A stretch of DNA of 64,000 nucleotides from Schistocephalus solidus (taxonomy: Eukaryota > Platyhelminthes > Cestoda > Diphyllobothriidea > Diphyllobothriidae). Of this stretch, positions 11,312 to 22,620 are shown piece after piece (position 1 is the first letter of the stretch; the number at the start of each line of letters is the position of its first letter). Location: the NCBI GenBank assembly GCA_017591395.1, contig WEDG01006589.1:1-64000 (forward strand), in the 5' to 3' direction. The notes below the pieces were generated by a model that made no database searches, had not been told where the DNA came from, and worked only from the letters and a program-made list of their open reading frames with translations. A program made the translations under genes and the position numbers.

Positions 11312-12135
11312 TACATAGAGAACAACCGCACAATCATCATAATGCACCTGATAAAATCACGATTTCCCTAGAAACCCCTTTGCTTTGGAATGCTGCCAAT
11401 CTGACGCTTACACTCAGACCACGCCGTCGGCCCAGTTAATGTGCTGTGTGTCGAGTGACTGACCAGTGGACTGGGAGTCAGACGGCGATGGCTCCTCCAT
11501 ATCCCCCTGAGGTAGTAAATCATGGTGTGTGTTATAGGGGCCAGGTCGTGCTGTGGCGCGCGAAGACGGGTACGCCGACCCGTCAGTTAATGCGCCTACT
11601 CCCACATCAGACAACTGGACTGGCTCTGACGGTGGTCTGATTGTGGGGGTGGGGAGAGAGTGAGGTCTAAGTTTTCTGCGCATTTTCCTAACTATAAACA
11701 ATCTGATGCGCTTAAAACTATCCCGGTGCGCTTAAAGCCGTGGCTTGGAAAGTTGCCAACTGACGGTATAACTTGGACCACGTGGTCAGCCCAATGTGTG
11801 TTTTGTGTGGAGTGGCTGCCTGGCAGACTGAGAGTTAGGGTGCAATGGCTCTTTTTCATGTGACCTTTATGGCATTCCCCTCCATGGGTTCCTAGTCAGG
11901 TGTGGTGTTACACTCAGGGCGGCTCCGGCCGCGCCAGATACCTTCGCCCTCCCACTCCGGTCTCTTGGCTCTGTCTTGACACCGGGCTCAGGTGGGGAAG
12001 CAAAGAGATTGCGGTAGCTGCAGCGCAAGGCAACTATCACTTAAAACTAATTCACGTGTAATTCACCGTCCCTGCACCACCTTGTGTGGAGCATACGGTG
12101 GACCTCGTCGAAATCGACGGTCGAACTATCGTGTC
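11312..12135 (+). mobile_element. LINE copy A 3' UTR
   Basis: Non-coding segment following the zinc-finger tail. Its blocks recur on either strand at 6078-6835, 43025-43710, 54455-55030 and 58315-58870, and in shorter form elsewhere. The last 200 bases are the most conserved part among copies in this window. Confidence 0.75.
12101..12122 (+). promoter_or_regulatory. conserved 3'-terminal hairpin of the LINE family
   Basis: CGTCGA (12106-12111) pairs with TCGACG (12114-12119), with further outer pairing of GAC with GTC. Another copy (58580-58602) keeps the stem but has a different loop: CGTCG, GACTA, CGACG. Conservation of the stem with a changed loop fits a 3' structure recognised by the LINE reverse transcriptase. 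Confidence 0.55.
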
Positions 12136-12590
12136 ATGCAATGCATTAGTGCAGTTAAGTGTACTTTTAAAAATCTTTTGCCATTTTCAAACAAGCAGCT
12201 CAGTAGATGGATTTTATACGCAAAAATTGCCTGAAAGGAACATTGCGTGTTGTGAGTGTTAGGGTAGGTACTATGTTACGCCTTGGATAGTCCGGAAATT
12301 CCGATAGAGTTGGTGGGGAGAATTGATCCGCGTCACCGTCCAGTTTCAAAAACTGATCCCGACCACCCGTTGTCACGCCCTTAAGGGAATTTACTTTTGT
12401 CTAGGGTCTGGTGTAACAGGCTAGCAGAACGGAACGCTCAAACGCGAGCTCTGTTCATTTTGGTGAAAAATGAACAGATGAAGACTGAAGAGAGACGCAA
12501 TCGCTGGAACAACAACTTTATTGGCCGGAAGTTTCGGATCTCGTGGAGACAACATCAGTTAGGTATGCTTTCGCATACACAGATAATTGC
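12136..12590 (-). other. spacer with a probable Penelope terminal relic at about 12490-12570
   Basis: Read on the minus strand, 12490-12565 contains CTGATGTTG, the hairpin TCTC-CAC-GAGA, CCGAAACTTCC and then GGCCAATAAAG. This is the order of a Penelope-type minimal hammerhead, but A9 is changed and the stem III / cleavage region reads ACTTC, so it cannot be called functional. The remaining spacer is unassigned. Confidence 0.3.
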
Positions 12591-12645
12591 GGTGTGGGAG
12601 CATACGGTTGACCTCGTCGAAATCGACGGTTGAACTATCTCGTGA
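12590..12645 (+). mobile_element. fragment of the LINE 3' terminus
   Basis: GAGCATACGGTTGACCTCGTCG followed by the hairpin arm AATCGACGGTTGAAC matches the last bases of copy A. It lies against the 3' end of copy B in the opposite orientation, marking an inverted junction. Confidence 0.65.
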
Positions 12646-12649
12646 ATTT

Positions 12650-13400
12650 CACTGTCCTGATGCGAATGTGACCAACAGGCCCATGCGATAAGTGAAGTCA
12701 CAGAGGACAGTGAGGGCAGTGGAGGCGGCGATCTCTGCTGTGTGTTGAGCTCCAGGCACTGGTTCACCAGTCTCTGTACGATGGATTCGCAAGTGACCAA
12801 CCAGGCCGATGCGTGAGGTGAACGTGCGGCTGCAATGAAGACAGTTTAGGAGAGAGTCCCCATCGCTGATGGTGGTAGTGGTGGTCGGGTGGTGCTGGTG
12901 ATGGTGGAATTAACACGCGCTGAGCATTGTGATGTGGTCTCGACGATGGTGGGACTAATGGAATTGATGCCAGGGATGAGGGTGGAGGAGTCCGAAGCGA
13001 GGGCTGGCAGAAGCTGACGGTAGAATTGTTGACGCATTGCGTCCGGAAGACGTCCGACCAGGGCCGATCTCGCGCGCGGAAATGCGTGGCGACACAGCGG
13101 GCATGCTGGAAGCGCCCTGGCACTGGCGATGTTGGTCCCAGGGTGCTTTGTGACTTCGTGCCGAACTTTTGGTCTTGGCAACGGCATGATCCTTTGGGCT
13201 TCCGCAGATTTCTTTCACCCCGTTTCTTTCACCTGTTCCCTCAAGTCGGATTTTATTTCGCGCTGGTCCTCCCAGGACTCCGGGTTGGATCTTGCAATTG
13301 TTCAGGGAGTCTTTCAGAGTCTTTTCAGCGTCGTACTGGACTTTAGTCGACGATGAACCCATGGCGGAAATCTCCAGAAGAGTCAGTTTGCGTGTTTCGT
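12650..13400 (-). pseudogene. LINE zinc-finger tail remnant, copy B
   Basis: Minus-strand frames (12955-13413, 12846-13187, 12555-12800) together encode TLKDSLNNCKIQPGVLGG, relics of finger 1 (CPLCRHAF, then VGRLPDAMRQQ in place of the histidine region), and a last module with the YRMGLLVTF-like end. The order is the same as in copy A, divided over three frames. Confidence 0.6.
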
Positions 13401-15235
13401 CATCCATCCGCACAAGGTGACCGCTCCAGCAGCTGCTGCAGTTGCTCTAACTGAGGTGCAAATGCCGAGAATGCTCTGTTCTGCCTCTAGCAATCTTCCG
13501 TGTCCGGTATCTCTGTTTTGCCGACTCCAGCTTTAGTATTCCTGCGGGAGACAGTTGAGGAAGTGGTTAGCTGCTCGCGTTCCGTGGTAGATCATCCACG
13601 TTCTGCGTCTCTATACAGCAGCATCGTGGCAATATGACAACTTTTAAGCATCTTTGGAGTTTGCGCTGTGGTGGAGAACATGTCGATTCCATACCACATT
13701 TTGCATGCGTCCAAAGGCTTTGTCTGCGTAGCGATCCGATTGGTAGATCCTTTCACCGTCAGCTTTGGTGCTGTGTGTGAGCGATTGCTGCTCAGGTAAA
13801 GTGAAGGTATCCACAGATGAGTTGAGCGCTACTGGACATTTATGAGCTAAAGTAGCGTAGAGAGTAAGGCGATGGTTGATGCATCACAACCGTTTTTCTG
13901 TGCGTTGATGCGAAGTCCGAAGTGCTGTCACAGGCGGCAGCGAAGAGGTCCATGCTCCTTTGCATTCTCTTCTGTCGTTGTGTATTGAGTGCGCAGTCGT
14001 CAGTCGAAATGAATAGAAGTTCATGGATGGGTGGCTGTGGGAGACACGCGAAAGCGGAAGTGCGTCCATCGTTGGATGAGGAGTCAACCGTCCATCCAGT
14101 AGGCGACGCAGATCCCGGGCCATTCGTCACGATGGGCATCCATTAACATGGCAGAGAACATGAGGCTGAATAGGTAGGTGCAAGCGACGCAATCCCGCTT
14201 TCACTCTGCTGGCCACTGCGAACAAAGCTTTAAGATACCGTCACATCATTGTCAGCAACATGCGCCATCATCCCGTCGTGAAGCTAATCGTACCATAAGT
14301 GCGTGAACCATTCAGGACAGCCATTTCTGCATGATTTTCCACAGCCCGTCGCGATTCACCGTGTCAAAGGCTTTCGCCAGGTCCACAAAGGTAGAGGTGG
14401 AGACAATATCTTTGGACTTCTCTTGCAGTTGGCGAGCAGCGAAGATCATGTCGATTGTTCCCTGCGTTCGTCGGAAGCCGCATTGGCTTTCAGAGCAGTC
14501 CTGTTTCCAGGTGGAGCATCTTCCACGAACATACCGCCACGGCTGTCCCGCGTCGGCCTCCCGCTATTAACCGCGTCTTTGAAACCCTAGGGACCCGCCC
14601 CCAACATCACCTGAAAATACAACCTATCAATCCCATCGTCAAACCGCCTGTAAAACATCGTTATGATCAGACCCTATTCGCGCGCATCCAGCTGGCTCTC
14701 GATGGTTTCTGGAGAGTGGTGGAGACCCAGGCTGGCTGATTCCACTTCCGGGTGCGACCGATGGCGGTGTCGAGATGGTGGAGGGCCGACGAGAACGCCA
14801 AGATTTCACCCATCGCGTCAGGACTGCGTCTTCCTCAGTGAGCAGCGTCCTGCCGCCGGCACTGAGAAAGAGGGCGGCGCCTTGACGGAGGTTCGTAGAC
14901 AAGCTCTAGTAGGCGAAGAAGTTCTTCCATCTGTTCGGTTTACGAACCCCTTGAATCCCCCGGCTTGCGCGTATCCAGAATCCTGCATCTCCGCAGCCGT
15001 TGCCGTACGCGCTAGACTTCGGTAGAAGGCTGTCTTGTTTGCAGCGGTAGGACGATCGATGTAGGATTTGTGTAACTGGGTCTCTCGACAGGAGCCATAG
15101 CCAAGTGTCGCTGTCATCATCGAACCAGTCTTGGTGCAGACGATGCGCGGCTGAGACCCAGGACAGCGTGGATTAAATGGTGTCTCCAGCCGACACAAGC
15201 AGCAACTCAACGAAGATGTCTATGCCCGTGACCGA
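13400..15235 (-). pseudogene. LINE reverse transcriptase remnant, copy B
   Basis: Minus-strand matches to copy A include a TLLTEEDAVLTRW segment (about 14830-14870), the finger/palm region around 14300-14500, and DDCALN followed by [10 protein letters not shown] and [10 protein letters not shown] (13850-14030). The catalytic box is damaged (ISTDD in place of FADD). No long frame survives. Confidence 0.65.
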
Positions 15236-15239
15236 CCCG

Positions 15240-16095
15240 GACGGGGCAGTCGGTCAGCCAGTTCGTTGCTGATGAAGATGGTGGAGATTCCAACAAAGAG
15301 GCGGCCTTAACTTACCTTTTGGTTGCTGACCTTGGTTCCTTGCGGTGCCACACGGAGCCTCATCTTGAGATGACGAGGCGGTGATCCGGGTCCATCCATC
15401 GGCATCGTGGATCGCATTTGTCACAAGCACGTCCTGTTAATCTCCGCCTCCAGATGAGAACATAGTCCAAGAGGTGCCAGTGTCTCTCGATCGAGGATAT
15501 ACCCAGGTCGCTTTTGCTGCTTTGGGAGGCGGAAGAAGGTGTTGGTCAGAATAGCGGCAAGTTCAGGGCAGGTTCAAAGGAGAAGAATTCCGCTTCATTG
15601 AAGCCAGTGAGACCATTGGGACCCAGCACTCCTCTCTCCACGAGGCAATGGTCTGTGCCGACAAGCGGGCGTTAAAGTCAGCAAGGACACCATCTGCCTT
15701 CGGCACAGTTGCCAGCGGGGCATGCAGGTCCTCGTAGAATTTGTCCTTCGCCGCATCAGAGCTCGTCATTGGGGAGCGTAGGTGCTGGAAATGTTAAAGT
15801 AAGCTTGTCTCCCGAAGAGGCAGGCGGAAGCTCATCAGGCGGTCATTGATACCTCTGCGGCAACAGGGCAGACGTCCCACTAAGTTTTTCCGGATGGCAA
15901 CGCGACACCAGCGTCAGTCACTCTGCTTTCGGCCGGCTGCTCAAGGGTGTAGCCAGCACCCACTCGTCCTGCGGACCCTGCTCAGAGAATCGGTCTCCTG
16001 AGAGTGGCAATGTCCACCTAATAGCGTGCTAGTTCCTGAGTGACTAGCGCCGTCCTCCGTTTCGGCCGTTACTCCTTGGATTGTCTAAAAGGGGA
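15240..16095 (-). pseudogene. LINE endonuclease remnant, copy B
   Basis: A minus-strand frame at 15563-15769 reads [17 protein letters not shown] and, further on, ADFNARL, matching copy A residues 114-151. The aspartate of the DFNAR motif is retained here. Upstream pieces (16000-16095 and 15790-15960) match the N-terminal endonuclease in other frames. Multiple frameshifts make it a pseudogene. Confidence 0.7.
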
Positions 16096-16109
16096 TGGAA
16101 TTTAGAGTA

Positions 16110-16258
16110 AGTGAGCAAGTTCAGATCGTCGATTTTGACGAGTTCTCCACCGTATTCTCCACACCATGGTGCAGGGCAAAGGCGACTTAAGGAGAGTGAA
16201 TTAGTTTAAAGTGATAGTAGCCTTATTTTGTAGCACTTCCTCCTCACCCATTTGAATG
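16110..16258 (-). mobile_element. LINE-tail repeat fragment next to copy B 5' end
   Basis: In minus orientation it carries the conserved 3' segment (complements of GATCGTCGATTTTGACGAG, TAGTTTAAAGTGATAGTAGCC and CTTCCTCCTCACCC). It lies directly upstream of copy B in the same orientation, a head-to-tail order. Confidence 0.65.
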
Positions 16259-16259
16259 T

Positions 16260-16870
16260 GCGGACAGACGCGAAGATTAAGCGGAGGTATGCAGGTAGCA
16301 TAGACGGAGTTTCTACAAAGGTCAGCGGAATCACTAACCTGCATCTCCAGTCACGCAAGCCCGACTCCCCACCTCAACAAAAACACATCATCCCTCCCAA
16401 TCAACCTCCCACTGTCGATGGTTGCCGACCCCCACCAACATCACGACCCAAAACACGTCAAACCACCAACATCCTCAAGACTCAACGTTCCCATCACCAA
16501 CACACATTCACTATCAACCGTCACCTCACCAACCTGGTCCGGTCCCAAGAAACAGCCCAACAAAAACCGAGATGGAGGGCACCAACCTTCGAACGTAAGA
16601 TTTAGAGTCATATACCGACAAAGCCAACGACCCATCCAGACACACCGTCCCCGATCCGGTCCCACAAACCACAAACAACACGACAAGAACCAAATGACCG
16701 ACCAAAGTCATCCTCAGCCTCAACCACAGCCACCCAGCCCAGCAGCACAGCACAACCGCACCTACTAGAAACGAAGAAACTATTCCCAATAAGGACAGGT
16801 GCCAAAGACACAGACGCAGCAGGCATGGTCTCGCACAGCCTAGTGAACGCGTTCCATGAGGCCGAGTGAC
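16260..16870. other. G-poor, C/A-rich stretch with overlapping open frames
   Basis: Between about 16340 and 16770 the plus strand is strongly depleted in G and rich in CA/CC runs. Open frames exist on both strands (16252-16605 +, 16418-16768 +, 16526-16873 -), but their residue make-up (Pro/His/Gln/Thr-rich, or Leu/Val/Gly-rich on the other strand) follows from base composition. No domain is recognisable. A decayed low-complexity linker or minisatellite is more likely than a gene. Confidence 0.3.
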
Positions 16871-16874
16871 CACA

Positions 16875-19200
16875 TTCTCAGAGCAGCCCGATGTGATCTG
16901 GAGTCACCTACCGCGCTTCTTGGTCCCTCCATTTATGCTTTGAGCTTTATGACAAACAGCCTCTTTCTAGTCACTCTCGCAGAGAATTAATCTGGAAGCT
17001 GTGTTACAATAATAAGGATTTTTAACATGTCATACGGTCACAAAATAGCTTAGCCGGTGATCCAAAACCGTAGAAAGTAGTGCCACCAGAGTGTAGTCTC
17101 GGTCGCATTTTCTTTTCAGATATATTGGCGAAACTTGCTGTCCCTGCAATATGAAAAATGCCTAATTCCTGCACATAACTCTCGGACACAAGGAAACAGC
17201 TTCGGTCCACTGGATAGTGTAAGTAAGAGACGGCCGTGGATCGCGCTTTGAAAAGCAGTTCCATGCATTGCCCATCCTCAAAGACCCCAAATTATGGCGT
17301 ACGTGTACGAACGACTGATCGCTCAGGGGACAGAATCCGTCCGCAATACAGGTGTCGCTGAGAGAACTTCAATAAAAAGAGTTTGGCTTATAGTTAGGTT
17401 ACGTTTAGGGTTACTGCTAGAGGTCAGATATGGTAAGGCTGAAGTTGGCTATGTTTGTAGGTATGAAATCGAGTGATACTCTTTAGGATTAGGACATGGG
17501 AATAGTTTTAAAAGGACAAGGCATTCGGATTTCTACATTCTGCTTTAGGGTGCCATGTGAGTAATCCGTTCCAGCGTGTGCCCTTAATAACTAAACTTCA
17601 AACCCCTAGCTGTATAAGAAATATCCTATTGCAGCTTCTGCATTCCTGCAAAAATTCAGTAACTTGGTTCAGGCCGAAAGATGTGATGAATATGTTTGCC
17701 GTGTCCATCAGCCAAAGCACGCTATCCACATAATATATTCATATAAATTGTCACCAGGAGTAGTAATTACACACATACCGGCGACATTAGGCTCATTCGT
17801 CAAAATTTGCGTACTTCCCTAGCTATCCACTAAACAGGGTGACAAATTGCTGCTCGTAAATTCATGTTGATATGAACTCATAGGCATTGTGCTGCCGAAC
17901 AGAAAATAGGTCTCCTGGACACCAGCATTTACAGAAGAGAGTTGCTCTCTACGGTTTATTGGAGTCGACAGGATTACTCTCAGTTTGCTCCCAGAGAATC
18001 TCTTGTACATTTTGAGGTTTTGATCGGCCAGCCTGTTCCGCCATCCCCTCTCACCGGCTGGTCTATATCTGCTACTGCATGTCAACCACAGGAGGACCTC
18101 CCGCCCCAGCGCTCAGCCTGTTCACTTCAAGTAAACTCTCATCACAAACACTTCGACCCAAACCCTACCCGCATGTAAAAACCAGCAATGACCACAGAAC
18201 GTTCAAATGCCAAACATGCCAGAACGCAGCGACTGCATTGTCCCTATCACAGCTTGACGCAAACTGATCTCGCAATGGGGAAGAATTGCAATAAATTTAC
18301 TCGCCAAACCGGCTCGCAAACCAATAGTTTGAACCATCAGTTTTAGGTGTCTCAACCACTGTGAATCCAAATTCTCTCAACTTCTCAAAACGCTAGTACG
18401 GCTTAAAAGTAAAATTCAACGTCATCAGATTTCCGTTGGCGCTCTGTACAAACTCCAAAACTTCTTCTAATTTCTTCCACCAAAAATTATAGCCATCAGG
18501 ATGATTGAAAACAAATAAACTTAACAATAACTTGGATTCTTTAATGATCCGTGGTTGGTACCTAATCAATGTAAAAAGTACTGTTCAAGGTATGCCATAT
18601 ATTTTAGCTGTAGTTCATATTTGAGAGACTTTGCCCTAAACTCTTTCGGAATTAACACAACGTTCAAGGTCAGAAAAAGGTGCCCTCGGCATGAAGAACG
18701 CCCGAGTTGCACGGAGCTGCACGTCACCTGTCCAGTTTAATCTAGAGTACTTTGATGCAGTATCCATAAACAACGTTTGGTGTAAAAAACTTTAGCTTTA
18801 ACAAGATTTGCTAAAGAAATATGGGAATCCCTCTTTGTTCACTTGGCACGCGAAGTTTTTCTTTGTTTTCTAACTTGCTCACTTCGAGTGTCCGTTGAAG
18901 GACCTTACGCAGTTGCGCTAAGTTTACTGATCATTAGAGCACTGAAAGTGGCGGAAAGGCTAGCAGGTGCTATATCATGAAACGCTGATCGTAGAATTAT
19001 AATGCTTCCTTTTTGATTCTAAAATATTGCACAAAGTAGAATTTGTAGTAGTACGTTCAGCGAGGCTATAATCTTCCAATACTGCAGTCAAGGTCAGAAT
19101 GTCCCCCATATTTGACACGAGATTCCTCTCAACTGTTTGCAACAGCTACCCATGTAGTAATATGCATTTTTATTCAGTTTCAATGATGATCTTTTAAGTT
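16875..19200. other. unassigned DNA with small telomere-like motifs at 17385-17470
   Basis: GTTAGGTTACGTTTAGGGTTAC at about 17393-17414 belongs to the dispersed TTAGGG-like motif set. No open frame here has recognisable domains and no RNA gene was seen. Confidence 0.4.
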
Positions 19201-19765
19201 CAAACATATTTTATGAGAAAAACAACTGAAAATCGTTATTTCAGAGTCCATTTGATGAAAAATTACGTCTTCCTCAAATTTGATATCTGAAGAAACAGTG
19301 ATTGCAGTTTAAAAAATGTTTGTGCATGAGTTTTTCGAGAAGACCGTGAAATGTGCATGCTTAAAGTAACGTATCTGTGCCTTAAGTGCTGCATGTAAAT
19401 CATCCAACTTTGGGCCACATCCACCGAAAAATTTGATGAAGTCTCATAAGACGTTTTCTAAATAACATATAGAAATGTATGATTTTTCTGATGCAAACAT
19501 TTTTCAGATTTTACTTTGCAAACCCTAAATTCAAGTGTCGCGGCATGTCGGATTCCAAGTTATTCGGTAATTGAAAAAGGCTTTTAACCTAAAGATAACC
19601 TTTCTTTGTGTATTACATTTAACAATGGCAAAATTGACTGTGGAATAAGTACAAAATAGAATATTTTGTAAATATTTCTTAAAAATAAAAAAGTATCTGA
19701 TTTTATAAGGGCATTGAAAATCAATGGTTGAAATCTATGCTACTTAAGTAGTCATTTTTACACAG
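19200..19765 (+). repeat. AT-rich dispersed repeat, family E (second copy)
   Basis: Landmarks are shared with 44810-45330: GATGAAAAATTACGTCTTCC with TGTGAAAAATTGCGCCTTC, and TTATAAGGGCATTGAAAATC with TTATAAGAGCATGGAAAATC, followed by ACTTAAGTAGTCATTTTTAC. They are collinear and in the same orientation. Confidence 0.5.
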
Positions 19766-21509
19766 TATAGCCATTTGAGGTGGCAGGGAAGAAACATGCT
19801 CGAAAATTGTCCTCCCAGCATTAAAGAAATATTTGGCTGTTTGGTCTTCAAACATTCCTAAGCAATTTTTCTTATCAACAACCCATTTCAAAATTTCTGT
19901 TTAGCGTTTCATCGTAGATTTTCGTACTGTCCATCATCCACACATGTTCCAACTTTAGTGCAGATTTCTGAATAACCAACCATTTGGTTCATATGTGAGC
20001 ATATTGACTCAGTAGCCAACGAACCTGAATGGCGTCCAGCTTTTTCACTAACGTACATTCTGTTCTAACAAGCTGACAGCAATAATTAAATTTAAAACCG
20101 TCTATCCAATTAGGAAGCTGAAATCATCTGCCCACTTAAGTCCGTGAATGATTATTTACCACTCCGTAACTTTACCTGATGTTTGGATTTATGTTAATTT
20201 CAACCAAGCTGTTTGTCTTCTTTACAACACTGGCCTTATGTCACTGTGCTACATTATGCTACATTATGCAGATATAACCATTAGGTTACTTCTGTGAACG
20301 CCTGCTGTTTCACAGCACATAATAATCATCAACAAGTCTTAAGCTCACGAAATCAACCAGGTGTTAAATGCGTGAATCGATGCAGTTCATTCGTCCACCC
20401 ACTTCAAAAATACCTTGGTTCAGCTTTGTTTGGGCACCCTAACTGAGAGTTCTTTGATTTTTTTTCAACCATTGTTTCCCACCTTTTGTTAATTCTGTTG
20501 ATGATAACAGTTGAATTTTTCCCCCGAAAGTAAGTGTTAATCTGCAGCAGATTATTTTAAAACGGTTCAGCTTCAGTAATTGGATCGAAGCGTTGCCATA
20601 TCTCATCGATTGCGTTTATTATCACGAAGATGTAAATCAGTGGCTAAATTTCAATTTGCAGGTCAATTTAATTATACCCCAGTGTTAGTATTCGGTGGAG
20701 ACGGACTGATCGATAATCTTCAGTGAATTAATAAAGGAAGCTTTCCAGTACTTAAATGGGATTTCAATTTATCAGATGGGTGTGCCCCATGGAGAGCGAA
20801 TGCCTTCCACCAAAGATTGAGTGGTTTAGTCATCAGCAGTTCTTGAATTCTTTAAGTGTCACGTATTTTTGCCAGCCTGCATCTCTGGTTCTCCTTTTTT
20901 GGGTTCAAAATTCAGTTAAATATGGTCTGCATGAAATATCGGTTAGAAAGAAATTTGATTTTACTTTTCACTCCGTTTGAAAAACTCATGATTTACAGAT
21001 AAACTCAGATCTGGATAATAGTTTCATTAATAACCAATGAGAGAATTCTGACCTAAAACGTAGTGTTATAAGGTTAACAAAACTAAATGTTCATGACCTC
21101 CAAACTGCATTAAATCAATTAGGAATTCACTTCAGATCTGTTTATGCAGGGGAAAATGGGGCCAAACAGGTCAAAATCGGACGTTGTTTGCTAACCAGGA
21201 ATTTTCCTACGCTATTGAAAGCTCCGGATCAAAACATTTTAATCCTAGACCTTGTACGTAAAACTGAAATTAATTTAAGTTGGAAAAAGTTTAAATATAT
21301 ATCTTTTAAGCGAACGAAAAATTTTGTTTTACGTTCCGGAACATCAGGTTAATGCAGGAATAAGAAATAACTTTGTCCCCAGGGAATCAAGGACAGATTC
21401 AATTTAAGAAATTTAGTTTTGCAAATTATTGAAGTTTTCTACCAAAATAGTAATAAACTTGTGTGACTGTACTTTGTTTTACCACACCGATAATGAGGAG
21501 CTTAAACAC

Positions 21510-21510
<1 letters not shown>
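19765..21510. other. unassigned AT-rich DNA
   Basis: No coding, RNA or repeat feature recognised. The 74-codon frame at 20756-20980 has no supporting signal. Confidence 0.4.

Positions 21511-21513
<3 letters not shown>

Positions 21514-21551
<38 letters not shown>
21514..21551. repeat. (AT)n microsatellite
   Basis: About 38 bases of uninterrupted TA/AT dinucleotides immediately upstream of a hammerhead repeat. Confidence 0.95.
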
Positions 21552-21555
<4 letters not shown>

Positions 21556-21596
21556 TACTGATGATCGTTAATGATCGTGAAACAGCTGTCTGCGTC
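21552..21596 (+). ncRNA. hammerhead ribozyme motif, AT-linked repeat family
   Basis: Stem I is GATGTA with TGCGTC (all pairs, two of them G-U). The core CTGATGA is at 21558-21564. Stem II is weakened (CGTT with ATCG, one mismatch). GAA follows, then the palindromic stem III ACAG/CTGT, and C at the cleavage position 17. Relative to 45704-45748, the C-G to T-G change in stem I keeps pairing. The repeat continues to about 21632 and ends in a second short (AT)n. Confidence 0.7.
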
Positions 21597-21681
21597 TTGC
21601 CTGTTGCACTCTTAGCAACATATTTGTGCTATATATATATATGAGAAGAAAAGGCGATCTCAGGGACTATAGGTGTATTGT

Positions 21682-21721
21682 CCTGACGTTTCAAAAGCAT
21701 ACAAGCTTCCATCGTCGGAGG
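21682..21721 (-). ncRNA. minimal hammerhead motif at PLE1 3' end
   Basis: On the minus strand: CCT, then CCGACGA (21712-21718; the usual core is CTGANGA, so U4 is C), a stem II helix AAGC with GCTT, then GAAACGTC (21685-21692) and AGG. Stem I is only CCT/AGG and stem III only AC/GT. Such minimal forms are known from the terminal repeats of metazoan Penelope elements, where dimer action has been proposed. The C at position 4 argues against efficient cleavage. Confidence 0.55.
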
Positions 21722-22139
21722 TGAGTATCGTAGCGCGTCTCACAGTATTTATAGGGGGTGATAGTCATTTTTGTAACACAGCGTTGATTGGACGGCATTA
21801 CCTTAGCAGTGTACACGATAGGAGGACGGGGTGGGGGAGTCCTTAATTGGCTTCGGCATTCTTTGCCGGCATACACACAGGAAATTGCTGTCAGTTGACA
21901 TGTCTCTCGTTGAGGGGGGCGCCCATTGTCTGGGTCCGCATTGAACTCAATTGGCGCACTGGGTCGATATTAATTTTTGTGTCCTGAGGGCATGTCTCCT
22001 CGTCTGTTGGGGTAGCAATTGATGTGGCGGTAATTATGACTGCGCCTTCGTCGGCCCCGAATTGTGGCGTGGTTAGGTGCATATCCGTCCTAGGTTCTCC
22101 CGCGGTGGAATTCACGTTTGGCCTAATTCCGTGTTTGCT

Positions 22140-22460
22140 CTTACGTTAGATGAGCTGCGCCCGGAGGGCCTGGTAGGCTGCCAGAAGGGCGACACAACGG
22201 TTGATCGACGTAGGCTCCGTGTGCCAGGCTTCGATTGTTTCCCTGGTTACGCGGTCATTTCCTCGACCCAGGATTTCGGCGTTTTTGAAGGCGAACGTGT
22301 GCCCAGAGTTTGCACAGTGTTCCGCCACCAGGGACAATGGGTCCATTCTCCTCACTGCCCGCACGTGTTCGGTAACACGGGTCTGCAACCACTTCCCTGT
22401 CTCTCCGACGTAGTTAACTTCACAGGAGTCACATTGGATGCGGTAGATGATGTTTGACGT
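22140..22460 (-). pseudogene. GIY-YIG endonuclease domain, PLE1 main copy
   Basis: Minus-strand sequence encodes a YVGETGKWLQTRVTEH block followed by VRRMDPLSLVAEHC and GHTFAFKNAEILGR, as in the C-terminal GIY-YIG domain of Penelope-like proteins, which nicks the target. The IYRIQC-type start lies near 22430-22456 but is separated from the linker by a frameshift. The frame ends at 22146. Confidence 0.8.
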
Positions 22461-22620
22461 CTCACCTCGTTAAAGGGGGCTTTCGGTCTCATAACTAGAT
22501 TCCAAACGGTTGAATCCGGTCGATGGGCGATTCCGATACCCAGCGGTCTGAGGAGGCGGGAAACTACCTCAGAGACGCCGTCAATGTATGGCAGTGCACG
22601 CCAGACTTTTGGCTGTTCTG

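Larger units (their letters stand above)
7370..12135 (+). mobile_element. RTE-like non-LTR retrotransposon, copy A (near full length, decayed)
   Basis: The order is: GC-richer leader (about 7370-7640), AP-type endonuclease, reverse transcriptase, a C-terminal zinc-finger tail, a 3' UTR of about 800 bases, and a terminal hairpin at 12101-12122. The endonuclease and RT sequence resemble RTE/BovB-type LINEs; the clade is my judgement from motif style and has not been tested with a tree. The element is interrupted by several frameshifts and by changes at two catalytic positions, so it is not autonomous now. The 5' boundary is uncertain, because copy C abuts at 7360. Confidence 0.8.
12650..16095 (-). 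mobile_element. RTE-like LINE, copy B (decayed, inverted relative to A)
   Basis: On the minus strand the copy runs from the endonuclease start at about 16095 (TAGACAATCC, matching copy A at 7691) through RT to the zinc-finger tail ending near 12655. It lacks the leader of copy A and most of the 3' UTR. It is more diverged and contains internal deletions and rearrangements around 14540-14640 and 15240-15310. Copies A and B lie tail-to-tail about 0.5 kb apart. Confidence 0.75.

Noticed and set aside
16526..16873. 115-codon hydrophobic minus-strand frame as a membrane protein
   Set aside because: Leu/Val/Gly/Cys richness follows from the complementary C/A-rich composition and not from selection that I can see.
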